Notes under the pieces: generated by a model
Told to the model about the DNA's origin: nothing
Seen by the model: only the letters and a program-made list of their open reading frames with translations
Databases searched by the model: none
Position numbers and translations under genes: made by a program
Part shown: in pieces, positions 43,976-54,750 of the stretch
Numbering within the stretch: the first letter of the stretch is position 1
Layout: every line of letters starts with the position of its first letter
Assembly (NCBI GenBank): GCA_028571685.1
Contig: CM053140.1
Coordinates: 145,561,701-145,625,700, forward strand
Source of the DNA: Heterohyrax brucei
Lineage: Eukaryota > Chordata > Mammalia > Hyracoidea > Procaviidae
Direction: 5' to 3'
Length of the DNA: 64,000 nucleotides

Positions 43976-44619
43976 CTTATAGAAATTAAGTAATAAATAC
44001 AAGCTGATATTAGAATGAATAGAAATGGGAGAGAAGGGAAGAAGGAAAAGGTAAGTTGGAACCATGATATGTATAGCTTTGCAACAGGAAATGAATGAAG
44101 TTTCAATCTCATAACCACTATTTTTTTCTAGGATATAGAGAATAGAACAAGAGATGGGAGAGTCTGAGATTTATGAAGCAGAAAAAAGGATTGTATTCCT
44201 GGTATCTAAAGAAAAAGAAAGGAAAGAAACTAAAATCAACCAAGTGTCTTCTACAAGTCACGTAAATAAATGTTTTATTTATACTTTTCATTTAGTTATC
44301 AAACTAAGATAGTTATTCTCATTTTACAGAAGAGCAAACAGGTTTCTGTATTATTATGTAAGAGCATGTTGTGGGAGCATAGAGTGTCCCACAATGACTC
44401 AACATGGACTATGTTTATTTCTTGCTCTCAAAACAATCTAGATGGCTTCAGGTTGAGGATGGTGGGGCCCTTTCACCATAGCTATTTAAGGATCCAAGCT
44501 AGTAGAAGCTCTGCCACTTTGAACTTAATGACTTCCGAGTTTGGCAGTTACCTGCTGCCAAGTAGAACATAGGAAGAAGAGGTTTTTAATCTGTTTTTGT
44601 TTTTGTTATTGGTTGATTG
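43976..44619. repeat. Unassigned, with MIR fragment at about 44265-44345
   Basis: 'atagttattctcattttaca' and 'gaagagcaaacagg' resemble the complement of the MIR core. The rest is not recognised. Confidence 0.4.
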
Positions 44620-44858
44620 CGTGTCTGCCTTCCTGCCACCTGCCTGCCTGCCCACCTGCCCACCTGCCCACCTGTCTGCTTTGTTGTTTGGTAGGTTGGT
44701 AGGTTGGTAGGTTGGTAGGTTGGCAGGTAGGTTGGTTGGTAGGCTGGTAGGCTGGTTGGTCGGTTGGTCGGTTGGTTGGTTGGTCAGTTGGTTTGGTTGG
44801 TTGGTTGATTGGCTGGTTTGGTTGGTTGGTTGGTTGGTTTGGTTGGTTTGGTTGGTTT
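44620..44858 (+). repeat. C-rich then G-rich tetranucleotide satellite
   Basis: A CCTG/CACC tract (about 44625-44680) is followed by a tract of GGTA and GGTT units (about 44688-44858). The unit drifts along the array: GGTAGGTT, then GGTTGGTC, then GGTTTGGTT. On the minus strand it makes a meaningless PTNQ-rich chance frame. Confidence 0.95.
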
Positions 44859-45440
44859 TTGTGGGCCAGTAAGATTATATGGGCCAGATCCAGAAGGAAC
44901 ACCCATAAATTCTGCACACATTCTGTTGACTAGATATCGACAATATGTCACATTCAGCAGTCTCTGCTACTGTTTGTTTATTTGTGTGAGGAGGCTTAAC
45001 AGTGGGAAAGTAGACAATAAGTTTATTTTAAAAACACAGCATTTGAGATTAGCTTCTATGATTGTTAAATAAATGAGCCAAAAATGGCCTCTGTGTTTCG
45101 GCCTCCAGTCATTTACTTCTTCATAGCAAGCTGAGGCCCACTGGTCCAAAAAAACTGCTAATGGCAAACTCAAATTTGTACACATCCCATTATTTCAAAA
45201 ATAGCCCAAATAAGTAGATTTTTAGGCAAGTAGAAGCTGCCTGCATTACATGCCCAGCAAAACTGAGCCTGACTTCTGCTAGCCCTAGATAAGATGTACT
45301 TCAGTAGTTAAAAGGTGCCTAGGATGCTGCTGTCCTTCAGGGTTTTCTGACCCTAAGACTCCTCACCGTCCTGAAGGAAGACACCATATAAAGCAACTGA
45401 AAGCCTTCCTTCTCTTCTCTCAGGATCTTTTCATACCCAC
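44859..45440. other. No recognised feature
   Basis: No gene or repeat recognised. Confidence 0.35.
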
Positions 45441-45601
45441 ATCCTTTGGTAGCATAGTGGTTAAGTGCTACATCTGCTAACCAAAACATTGGTAGTTTGA
45501 ATCCACCAGATATTCCTTAGAAACTGTGGTGCAGTTCTGTTCTGTCAATTAGGGTTGCTAGGAGTCAGAATCGACTTGACAGCAGTGGGTTTGGTTTTAG
45601 T
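45441..45601 (+). mobile_element. AfroSINE
   Basis: 'tttggtagcatagtggttaa', 'ctaaccaaaacattggtagt', 'cagaatcgacttgacagcag' and 'tgggtttggttttagttt'. Confidence 0.9.
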
Positions 45602-45707
45602 TTCCCTTCCTGGTGGCTCCCTCTTGCCACTGAGATATCTCTTCCTGTGGGTGACTGTCCGCTACATGTGGCTGTTAATGCATCATAAACCAAAAGAAAA
45701 AGAAAAC

Positions 45708-45858
45708 TATTTATTGGCATTCAGTCAGTTCCAACTCATATTGACCCTAAGGACAGTAGAACTGTCCCATGGGTTTCCAAGGAGTAGTTGGTAGATTTAA
45801 ATTGTCAGTATTTTGCTTAGCAGTTGAGCTTTTAATCACTGCACCACCAGGGTTCCAG
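45708..45858 (-). mobile_element. AfroSINE
   Basis: Minus-strand copy: 'cattcagtcagttccaactc', 'aggacagtagaactgtccca', 'gttgagcttttaatcactgc' and 'accaccagggttcc'. Confidence 0.9.
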
Positions 45859-46668
45859 TAAAAAGTTTGTTCCGCAGTGTTGTTCTACGGCTGTCATGTC
45901 TTTTTCCTTGATCAGCCCCTAGTCACCTCAAATTCACTACAAGTGGCAACAAGAATATGGAGAAATTTTTGACACTGATCAAGAACAAAGTTAGGATCCT
46001 CCCCGTTAGTAGTACAAATAACTGGTGTAATGATCCTGAATGATCATAAGTAGTGGCAATCAAAATTTAGAAACCCCTTGCATCAGTCTAGAGAGGCACT
46101 GTCTTTGGTTGTGCTGTACTCTATACTTTTTGAAGTCTCCCTGAACTTCGTTAACCAGGCAAATAGAGGTCAGACCACCTACCTTGGTCCCCCACTAAGC
46201 CAATACTGGATACAGTAAGACCTGTGGGCCAAAATAGGAAAATATGAGGAGTACACACCTCTAGACTGAGGGTGGCAGCTCCCAAACCATAACAGGCTGT
46301 GTGGCAGAAGGAGCTCCCAGCAGCCGGGCTCATGATTTGGGGCACCACAAGACAAGAAGCAGTCCTCATCCAAGGGGGCCATCATGGCAGGCAAATGAAC
46401 CAAGAAGGCAGAGACATTGGATGGAGGCTGGTAGTACAAGCACAGCTTCAGAAGAAGCCTTTGCAAGCAGCTACCATGCCTCGGTTGCTATGTTACCTGT
46501 ATGTGCTGCTTCTGACAACAGCGTCCAAGAATCTACCCAGAAATAAAAAAGACAACTGCAAGAGAATAGTATTCTGGAAGCCCACAAAGGAGAATTTTTA
46601 AAGAGGACTAGAAATTGACAATAAAGTCATTTACTGAGAAGTTAAGAGATGTCACCTAAGAAGAGACC
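45859..46668. other. Unexplained sequence with open frames on both strands
   Basis: The stretch 46151-46601 is richer in GC than its surroundings and is open on both strands for 72-100 codons. None of the products shows a domain I recognise. No splice or promoter evidence can be assessed by eye. It could be unique DNA, an eroded repeat or an old processed pseudogene. Confidence 0.3.
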
Positions 46669-47139
46669 TGTCATGGATTGAATCGTGTTCCCTCAAAAAA
46701 ATGTGTGTATCAGTTTGGCTGGACCATAGTTCCTGATATTCTGTGATTTTCCTATATATTGTAAATCCTTCCTCTATGACACTAATTAGGGAGAATGAGG
46801 ACTCAGTCTACACGATTGTATCATTTCTTGAGGCTATCTCTTGGGATATAAAAGAAAAAATGAATAGAGAGATGAGGTGACCTTATACCACCAGGAGAGA
46901 AGCTCGGGGAGCAGAGCACTTCCTTTGGCCTTGTGGTTCCTGTGTCCGAGCTGCTCTTAGTCCTGGGGAAGGTTGACAAGAAGGACCTTCCTCCAAAGCC
47001 GACAGAGAAAGCCTTCCCCTGGAACAGACACTCTGAATTTGGACTTTTAGCCTACTTTTCTATGAGAAAATGAATTTATCTTTGTTAAAGCCATCCACTT
47101 GTGGTACTTCTGTTATAGCAGCACTAGATGACTAAGACA
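46669..47139 (+). mobile_element. MaLR-type solo LTR
   Basis: Starts 'tgtcatggattgaatcgtgt' and ends 'actagatgactaagaca', with 'ttggacttttagcctacttt' and 'ttaaagccatccacttgtgg' between. Flanks agacc (left) and aggcc (right) agree at 4 of 5 positions. Confidence 0.85.
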
Positions 47140-47238
47140 AGGCCATTAGATTTAGAATAATAAAAGTCTTAAAGACAAAATTCAGATTTTAGTTATTTGA
47201 GAGATGAAAAGGAAGTAAAATATATTTTGGGTAATAAG

Positions 47239-47435
47239 GAGCCCCGGCGATGCAACAGTTTAGCATTTGGCTGCTAACCAAAAGGTAGGCAGTTGGAATC
47301 CACCAGCTGTCACCTGGAAGAAAGATCTAGCAATCTGCTTCTGTAAGTATGACAGCCTTTGAAACAATGAGACAGTTCTACTCTGTCCTATAGAGTCACT
47401 GTGTGTCAGAATCAACTTGATGGCTACATGTTAAG
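47239..47435 (+). mobile_element. AfroSINE, long subtype
   Basis: 'ggagccccggcgatgcaaca', 'gctgctaaccaaaaggtagg', extra block 'agcaatctgcttctgtaagt', 'ctactctgtcctatagagtc' and 'cagaatcaacttgatggcta'. Confidence 0.9.
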
Positions 47436-47884
47436 TTTGGTACTAAGCAGCATTTATCAGAATATATGTTAGTAAACACTTATTGCTCAACATACTCCTC
47501 CCAAGGGGAGTTCATGGTCAAATACATTTGAGAGACACTGCATACTCTGTATCTATATCTATAAGTGAATTCCCTAAAGATCCATTTGTGATTCTTTCAT
47601 CTTGCGGGATGAATAAAGGAAAAACATTAGAAGTGTCATTTGTTTATAAACTGACTGTAGCAAAGTAGGAAAGCAAAAGCAACGTTGTGGGACTGCTCCA
47701 TAATGAAGTTGACCAATAGTTTTGTTTTAACGTCACTAAATATAGTGTCGTAAATCACTTGATTAGGGAAGAATTAGGGCCCATTTCTAGCTGACCAGCC
47801 TTGGAAGTAAAGGAACCAACAAAATATAAATTTTCACTTTTGATATAGCAATATAGTCGGAGGGTCAGGTTGCCAGCCTAACCA
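47436..47884. other. No recognised feature
   Basis: No gene or repeat recognised. Confidence 0.35.
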
Positions 47885-48060
47885 CAATAACCAGATGTCT
47901 GACTCTGGCCAATTATCACTTCTTTTCTCTGTTCTGTAAAATAAGGATGGGACTAACATCTATTTCATTCGATTATTTTGAAATAAGATAAATTATAGTC
48001 ACACTTAAAATATTACCTGGCACTTAAAGAATGCTCAGCAAATAGTAAATATTGTTATTA
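47885..48060 (+). repeat. MIR SINE
   Basis: MIR order: 'tgactctggccaattatcac', 'tctgttctgtaaaataagga', 'attacctggcacttaaagaa' and 'tgctcagcaaatagtaaata'. Confidence 0.65.
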
Positions 48061-48061
48061 A

Positions 48062-48275
48062 CGGAATCCCAGAGTAGTGTAAGTGGTTAACACACTTGAC
48101 TGCTAAGGGAAAAGATGGATGATTTGAGTCCATTCAGCAGTCCCTCAAAACAAAGCCCTGGCAAAACGTCTTCCAAAAAATCCTCATTGAAAACCCTGTG
48201 GAGCACATTTCTGCTCTGACACACCTGCGGTAACCTCCATGAGTTGAAACTGACTACGTGGCAACTCATCTTGTG
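48062..48275 (+). mobile_element. AfroSINE, long subtype
   Basis: 'agtgtaagtggttaacacac', 'tgatttgagtccattcagca', 'attgaaaaccctgtggagca' and 'catgagttgaaactgactac'. Diverged. Confidence 0.8.
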
Positions 48276-48822
48276 TATTATTATCATTATGCTTTTCATA
48301 TCTCCTTCAGCATCAAGTTGGCCTGATAGCATAACTGAAATAATCTGATTACCTGATTATTAATCTGATTAACTGATTGATCCTGGAAAATCAATCTAGC
48401 ATTACAACATAATTTGAAGCTAATAATTAAGAGCTGATACGGTTGTTTCAGTTTCAGGTGGAGGAGTCTGTAGTTCAGAATAAAATATCAGTAAAGCCAG
48501 GATTTTTCCAGAACTTTGCTTGTAGGATTTGCTCATTTAATCCACTAAATTACATAAAGAATAATTTAGTGTACATTCCTTCCCAGCGTTCACATCTTAA
48601 TACATGCGCAGGTTCCTAGACCAATGCTTCAGGAGTCTGTGATTTCCTATCATTGCTGTAACCGTTGGATGAAATCATTTGTCATGGAATCTGTCTTCTT
48701 AAAGGAAAACACTTAGCCATTTTCATAATTAAGGAGCTACCTTCTAAATCTCAGTGTCATTTAAAAACATGAGCATAAAATAATCTGCTCTAAGAAAAAT
48801 GTGATTATAATAGGCTCTGTTT
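48276..48822. other. No recognised feature
   Basis: AT-rich, no gene or repeat recognised. Confidence 0.35.
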
Positions 48823-49745
48823 TGTTGTTAGGTGCCATCAAGCCAGTTCTAACCCTTAGTGACCCCTATGTACAACAGAACAAAACACTGCCCAGTCCTT
48901 TGCCCACAACTGTTTTCATGCTTGAGTGCTTTGTTGTAGCTGCTGTGTCAACCATCTTACTGTCTTTCTCTTTTTCAGTGACTCTGTACTTTACCAAGCA
49001 TGATGGTCTTCTCCAGGGATTGCTCTCTCTTGACAACATGGTCCCATCATTCTTGATTCTAAGAAGCACTTTGGTTATACTTCTTCTAAGACAGATATGT
49101 TCATGCTTTTGGCAGTCCATGGTATATTCAATATTCTTCTCCAATACCACCAAAAAAACAATTCTTTCTTTTTCATTGCTGAGCTTTCACATGCATTTGA
49201 TGCAATTGAAAAGACCATGGCTTGGGTCAGGTGTATCTTAGTCTTCAAGGTGACGTCTTTGCTTTTCAACACTTGAAAGAGGTCTTTTGCAGCAGATTTT
49301 CCCAATGCAATGCATCTTTCGATTTCTTGACTGTTGCTTCCATAGATATTAATTGTAAAGCCAAGTAAAATGAAATCCTTGACAACTTCAATCTTTTCTC
49401 TGTTTACCATAATGATGCTTATTGGTCCAGTTGTGAGGACCTTTGTTTTCTTGATGTTAAGGTACACTCAGTACTGGAGGTGAAGACCTTTGATCTGCAT
49501 CAGTGTTTCAAGTCTTCTTCAAGTTTGTGTCCTCTGCACAACACAAGTTGTTAACAAGTCTTCCTCCAGTCCCGATGCCCCTGTCTTCCTCATGTAGACC
49601 AGCTTCTCACATTACTGACTCAGCATACAGATGGAAAAGTTATGGTGAAAGGATACAACCATGATGCACAACTTTCCTGACTTTAAACCCAGGCAGTGTC
49701 CCATTGGTCTATTTGAATGACTGCCTCTTGGTCCATGTACAGGTA
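48823..49745 (-). mobile_element. 5'-truncated RTE LINE
   Basis: Begins at the 3' end 'tgttgttaggtgccatcaag' and covers the C-terminal reverse transcriptase region, ending near 'cctcttggtccatgtacagg'. It has the same truncation class as 28211-29315. No clear target duplication was resolved. Confidence 0.85.
49075..49467 (-). pseudogene. RTE reverse transcriptase C-terminal fragment
   Basis: Encodes YLNIKKTKVLTTGPISIIMV, EVVKDFILLGFTINIYGSNS, QEIERCIALGKSAAKDLFQV and the conserved end block WWYWRRILNIPWTAKSMNIS. The catalytic YADD lies outside this fragment and is not preserved in frame ('gttgtgt cctctgcacaac' region near 49527-49545). Inactive. Confidence 0.85.
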
Positions 49746-50426
49746 TAAAAACTCCCCCCCGTAGAATTTATATCATGAGATCACATGTGTTGGGAACACT
49801 GTGACAGCTTTTCTCTCAAATGTCCCAAATTGAGTTCTTGCTCCCCACGTTTTTATTTTTTGTGTTTTTCTTTAAAGAGAAACATGTTATTTGAACTCAG
49901 TTTTACTTTTAACGTCAGACTCATTCTCATATTTATAGAATCCAGTGTTAAACACAAATAGGGCCATTTTACTTTCCTACCTCATTTCCACTGGCATCAT
50001 AATAAAAAACAAGTACCCGAAATTGTCAGCAACACAGTAGTCTCAGGTTGTGAGGATTTAAAATCCTTGCTATGCAAGCAGTGTTGAATTCCACATGGAA
50101 TGTCTCTGGGTGTGGGTTGTTTTATATCTGCCAGCTGGGCTTATTATATCCCTCTTCCTTAGAAGGCAATTTACACATTCCGTTGCCTGAAGAGGGAGAC
50201 ATCCACATCAGTCTATTCATAACCACAGTACCATAATGAAAACAATATATACTTCCCTGTTGATGTCTTCTACCTCTTTGAATCCATAGACCCTTTCTTT
50301 CTTCTTCTGGTACCTTCAAAGCCAAAAAGAAGGCAAGCTATCCACTATATTTCTCTAATTCTACCACATATCTCCCCTTGTCAAAGTAGATAGAGAAGTG
50401 TTTTAAGAGAAAAATATTGTTATTCC
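49746..50426. other. No recognised feature
   Basis: No gene or repeat recognised. Confidence 0.35.
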
Positions 50427-50594
50427 CCCCCAAAAGCCCCACTCATTGCAGTCGAGTCAAGTCTGACTCATGGTGGCCCTAGAGATCAGAGTAGAACTGC
50501 GCCCTAGAGTTTCCAGTGATCACGTGGTGGACTTGAACTGTGGACTTTTGGTTAACAGAGGTAGCACTGAAACTGCTATGCCACCAGGATTTCT
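50427..50594 (-). mobile_element. AfroSINE
   Basis: Minus-strand copy: 'cattgcagtcgagtcaagtc', 'tgactcatggtggccctaga', 'gacttttggttaacagaggt' and 'tgctatgccaccaggatttc'. A T-run follows at 50609-50624. Confidence 0.9.
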
Positions 50595-50626
50595 ACTGTT
50601 ATTCCGGTATTTTTTTTTTTTTTTAA

Positions 50627-50992
50627 TGATGGTGTTGGTGAAGAGTACTGAATATACCATGGACTATCAGAAGGACAAACAAATCCATTCTGGAAGAAGT
50701 ACAACCAGAATGCTCCTTAGAAGCAAGCAAGGCAAGAGTTCATCCCATGAACTTTCAGCATGTTATCAGGAGGGATCCCTCCCTGGAGAGGGACATCATG
50801 CTTGGTAACGCAGAAACTCAGTGAGAAGGAGGAAGACCTTCAAAGAGGAGGACTGACACAGTGGATGCAACAATGGCCTCAAACATAGCAACAGTTGTGA
50901 GGATGGTCCAGAGCCTGGCAGTTTTTCCTTCTGTTGTGCATGTACTCACTAGCGGTGGAAACCAACTCCACAGCACCTAACAACATTGTTAT
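50627..50992 (+). mobile_element. RTE 3' end
   Basis: Plus strand: 'gatggtgttggtgaagagta', 'accatggactatcagaagga', 'aggacatcatgcttggta'-type block near 50795, 'gtggatgcaacaatggcctc' and 'cacagcacctaacaacattg'. 5'-truncated. Confidence 0.85.
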
Positions 50993-51041
50993 TCCTATGA
51001 CGTTTCCATTACACTGCCTCTTACTCAGCCACACTAGAGAT

Positions 51042-51067
51042 TAAAAAAAAAAAAAAAAAAAAAAAAA
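51042..51067 (+). repeat. Poly-A tract
   Basis: Uninterrupted run of about 26 A. No element ends clearly here; it may be the tail of a decayed insertion. Confidence 0.85.
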
Positions 51068-51098
51068 CCTTTTTGCTACACCTAACTTTGTAAGTGGA

Positions 51099-51310
51099 GT
51101 TCCTGAGCGGTATAAATGGTTACAAGCTCAGCTCATAACCCAAACTTAGGCAACTTTGGCAGTTTAAGTTCACTCAGAACTGCCTCAGAAAAAAGTCCTG
51201 GAGATCTGTTTCCAAAACATCAGCTGTTTAAAACCCTGTGGGACACAGTTATACTATGACATACACACGGTTACCATGAGTCACAGTCAACAGTAACTGA
51301 TTCTTACCTT
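51099..51310 (+). mobile_element. AfroSINE, long subtype
   Basis: 'gttcctgagcggtataaatg', 'cagtttaagttcactcagaa', 'gtcctggagatctgtttcca', 'tttaaaaccctgtgggacac' and 'gttaccatgagtcacagtca'. Confidence 0.8.
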
Positions 51311-51354
51311 CATAACCACAAAACACTTTTAATATGGGTAACATAATAAGATCA

Positions 51355-51625
51355 AGCATGAGTTCCTTGACTCTTTGCACAATTCACCTGGCTACTTCCT
51401 ATTTATTCTTCAAGTCTCCCTAAGTCTTAGGTTACTCAACATGTTTTTTCTTGGTCTTCCCCATGTTGCACAAGGTTCTGAGAAATGCTGTAGTTTTCCT
51501 TCATGACATTTAACACAACTGTAATTACAGAATTAGCTGTGTAAATTGTTTTCAGTGTTCCTCTACCCAACTAGACTATTCGCCCACACCGTTTACTGTT
51601 CAATAAGTGTCTGTCAAACAGGTGG
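51355..51625 (+). repeat. L2 LINE 3' region
   Basis: 'ttatttattcttcaagtctc'-type block near 51410, 'ggtcttccccatgttgcaca', 'cacaactgtaattacagaat' and 'tgttcaataagtgtctgtca' match the L2 3' end order. Confidence 0.6.
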
Positions 51626-52379
51626 ATCACTGAAGGAAACTTATGAAAGAAGCAAAGTTGATGAGATTACAGCTATGCTCAGATTTCAGTCACCAAATGG
51701 GGTGTGACAAGAGCAAAATAATTACAGCCCATTGTATCACTGTGGCATTTAGAAAGGCATTTAATCTGGCGATAATTTGTTTCATAAGCCTGGTTCTTTA
51801 AATGTTAAATATAGCAAAGAAATACATGCTGGTATTACTGTATTCTTGGGAATACTCTTTCTCCTTTATTGTTTTCTATAACTGAGGCAGAACATTAAAA
51901 TGCACTGTCTGCTTTTTTTTAGCCGGTGACTTAGAGTACAAAGTACCACTGCAAAATAGCCCATTGAGAGGAATAAAATTTTACTACCTTCTTCTCTTTG
52001 CCTCCCAGATCCACTGCTTGTAATGGCTATTCTGTGCTGTCTTCTTCTTGTTTTCGGTTGATGCCTTTCCTCCTGTCTCCTCCATTGTTTCTGGGCCTCA
52101 AACATTTGACCACAAACAGATCATTCACCGGAGGCTGCTCCAGTGTGGACTGTCGCTCTGCAAAGGATTCAGGGCCCTACCATTAATCCAGACCGGCCCA
52201 CTGGCATTTACGGAACTGCCCAGTAAGGCCCTTCTCCCACCTTCTCACCTTGTGCATGCTCAGAAAATGCAAGCAAATCGTAATTTGTCCTGAAGGAAAT
52301 ATAATTAGGAAATCAAATCCTTGGAGGGAGACATATCCACAGTAATGCTTTCCAAAACCAAATATAACTGATTTTTTTT
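51626..52379. other. No recognised feature
   Basis: Overlapping open frames near 51866-52293 on both strands show no recognisable domain. Confidence 0.35.
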
Positions 52380-52535
52380 AAATAAAACCATTACCATCAA
52401 GCCAATTCTGACTTGGAATTCTGTAGAACAGAGTAGAACTGCCCCCACAGAGTTTCCAAGGAGCCCCTGGTAGATTCTAACTGCTGACTTTTTGGTTAGC
52501 AACCATAGCACTTAACCATTACATCACCAGTATTC
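52380..52535 (-). mobile_element. AfroSINE
   Basis: Minus-strand copy: 'ttaccatcaagccaattctg', 'gagtttccaaggagcccctg', 'gactttttggttagcaacca' and 'ttacatcaccagtattcc'. Confidence 0.9.
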
Positions 52536-52894
52536 CTTCCTGAAAATAGTTTATATTTATTTGTCATAGAGATTTCTGAAAATTTAAAAATCTTATTTAA
52601 CATGTCTATCCCTACCTAAGGCAGCACTTAAAAGGTTATTTGAAATGTTGTTTACAATTTTCAACATTCACAGTTTTCAGAAATCAAAAATACTGAAGAC
52701 AAGTATATACTAGGGTAATGAAGCAGCTAGAAATAGTTTTCCTCTAAACAGATCCACAAAATTTCTTCTTGCTGAATAAAATCAGCTACGTAGGTTTTGC
52801 TATAAAATACTAATAAATGTACAAGAGAATTTCATTCAATAAGTACTCATTAAGTACCTGCCTGCCATGTGTTTGACAGTGGTGAAATGCAAAA

Positions 52895-53095
52895 ATGAGA
52901 AACTCCTTAAGCTTTTTATTCCTCAGTATCCTCATCCATATAATGGAAAAAAATACTGATCCTTGCAGTTGGACCAATAAACCTGCCTTAAGTGTTTGTT
53001 GCAAGGATTAAATAAGTTGCTAATGTGAAACACTTATAAAGGAACCTGGAACCTTGTAAGAGCCAAGAATGTTAGCTATAATCATTATTTACAAT
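52895..53095 (+). repeat. MIR SINE
   Basis: 'ttcctcagtatcctcatcca', 'tataatggaaaaaaatactg', 'gttgcaaggattaaataagt' and 'aagaatgttagctataatca' follow the MIR 3' half. Confidence 0.65.
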
Positions 53096-53334
53096 GATGA
53101 AGAGTTTTCAGTCTGATAGGCTAGCCTGAAATGTGAATATATGAATAAAGATCTATTTTTGGTTTTTCTGGCTTTTTACATTCAGTCTGATCCCATCCCA
53201 CATTCCCACCTCCACTGACTTCTAAAAAAAATCCCAGAAGATATATGTTCTTTCTAGAGGAGTCCCAAGTTTCCAGCTCAGTCTAATGCCTACCTAGATC
53301 ACTTTTCTGTTATCCTAAAGTATCTCCATTTCGT
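53096..53334. other. No recognised feature
   Basis: No gene or repeat recognised. Confidence 0.35.
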
Positions 53335-54140
53335 CAGTTACACAAAGGAATTTGACGATGTGAGTCATAACAAATTATGGATAACCTTATGAAGAATGGG
53401 AATTCCAGAACAACTGTACTCATCAGGAAGCTCTTCATGGATCAAGAGGCAGTTTTTTTTAACAGAATAAAGAGATACGTTGTTGTTGTTATTTGCCCTC
53501 AAGTTGGTTCCTACTCACAGTGACCCTATAGGTCAGAGCAGAACTGCCCCACAGAGTTTCCAAGTAGCACCTGGTGGCTTTGAACTGGTAACCTCATGGT
53601 TCACAGCTGTGGCACTTCACCACTCGCCACCAGGGTTTCCAAAGGGATACAGTGTGGTTTAAAATTTGGAAAGCTTTGCAGCAGAGGTGTATCCTTTCTC
53701 GTTATCCAATCTGCATACTGCACAAATAATCCCTGAAGCTGGACAACACCAGGGTTGGACGAAGACTCATTGATAACCTCTGATATGCAGATGACACAAT
53801 CTTGCTTGTTGACAATGAAAATTTAAGGAACCAGATGAAGACCAAAGACTACAACCCTCAATATGGATTGTACCTGAACATGAAATGAAAATCCTCACAA
53901 CTGGACCAATAAACAATACCATGATATACTGTGAGGAAACTGAGGTTGTTGAGGATTTCATTTCACTTGTATCAACGATGTCAATGCCTATGGAACCAGG
54001 AGTCAAGAAGTAAGACAACGCATTGATTGGGCAAATCTGCTAAAAAAACTCTTTAAAGCTTTAAAAAGCAATGGTATCACTGTGATAACTAAGGGGCTCC
54101 TGCCCAAGCCACTGTCTTTTCAATTATCTCCTATGCATTC
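53335..54140 (+). pseudogene. RTE reverse transcriptase fragment with the YADD motif
   Basis: The catalytic Y-A-D-D codons are at 53784-53795, followed by a TILLVDN-like stretch and then Q..TKDYNPQYGLYLNMK. The downstream block corresponds to VEDFISL...QEVRQRIDWANL. Frames are interrupted by stops, small deletions and the AfroSINE at 53479. It is the only RTE copy in the window where the YADD is recognisable. Confidence 0.75.
53479..53640 (-). mobile_element. AfroSINE with 10-bp near-perfect duplication
   Basis: Flanked by 'aaagagatac' (53469-53478) and 'aaagggatac' (53641-53650). Body: 'tgccctcaagttggttccta', 'tccaagtagcacctggtggc' and 'gccaccagggtttcc'. Confidence 0.9.
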
Positions 54141-54148
54141 CCTCAAGG

Positions 54149-54579
54149 TGTTGCAGTAAGAAATAAAAACAAGGCCACACAGAGAGCAAAAATCACCTGA
54201 ACCCCTTCACTTATAAGAGGAAGGGGCTTTATTCCAGCTGGCGGAGCTGTGGCGGACTAATGTCCAGAATAGCGAAGCTCTCCAATCAGCTCTGTTCCTG
54301 TCCTTTTATAAGACCCATGAAATGGTAGACACAGGAATTTTCATACTGCCCTCTTACTGTCATTAGTGGGTTTACGAAAGATGAAGCAAGCGTTAGACTC
54401 AAGTTTCCAAAAAGTGAAGCTTTTTTACAAATTCCTAAGGGCTAGGTCACCACAAGGGATTCTGCAGGAAGTGTCCTTGAGTTTCTGTCAGAGGCCTCTG
54501 GCATTCCAGATTGGCCAAACCAAGGGCCGTCGAGTCAAATTCCAGATTAGGATGTAACTTTTCAGGGTTTTCTCTCTCA
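54149..54579 (-). mobile_element. ERV1-like solo LTR
   Basis: Read on the minus strand it begins TGAGAGAGAAAACCC, contains a CCAAT-like 'ttggccaatctgg', a TATA box ('cttataaaagga'), a polyadenylation signal ('ggaataaagcccc') followed by 'ttgctctctgtgtggcc', and ends 'cttactgcaaca'. The layout, U3-TATA-R-AATAAA-U5, is that of a gammaretrovirus-like ERV LTR. The flanks aagg/aatg agree at 3 of 4 positions. No viral genes remain. Confidence 0.75.
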
Positions 54580-54581
54580 AA

Positions 54582-54750
54582 TGGAAACCTTGGTGACACA
54601 GTGGTTAAGCGCTATGGCTGCTAACCAGAAGGTTGGCAGCTCAGACCCACTAGGTGCTCCTTGGAAACTCTGTGGGGCAGTTCCACTTGGTCTATAGGGT
54701 CACTGTGAATTTGATTTTGACTCAGTGGCAGTAGAGTAATAGCACACAAA
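54582..54750 (+). mobile_element. AfroSINE
   Basis: 'ggaaaccttggtgacacagt', 'gctgctaaccagaaggttgg', 'gctccttggaaactctgtgg' and 'tctatagggtcactgtgaat'. It sits immediately next to the ERV1-like LTR. Confidence 0.95.

Noticed and set aside
44606-44917. Minus-strand open frame of 103 codons rich in Pro-Thr-Asn-Gln
   Set aside because: It is the translation of the TTGG-type satellite, which stays open in any frame lacking stops. No promoter or coding signature.
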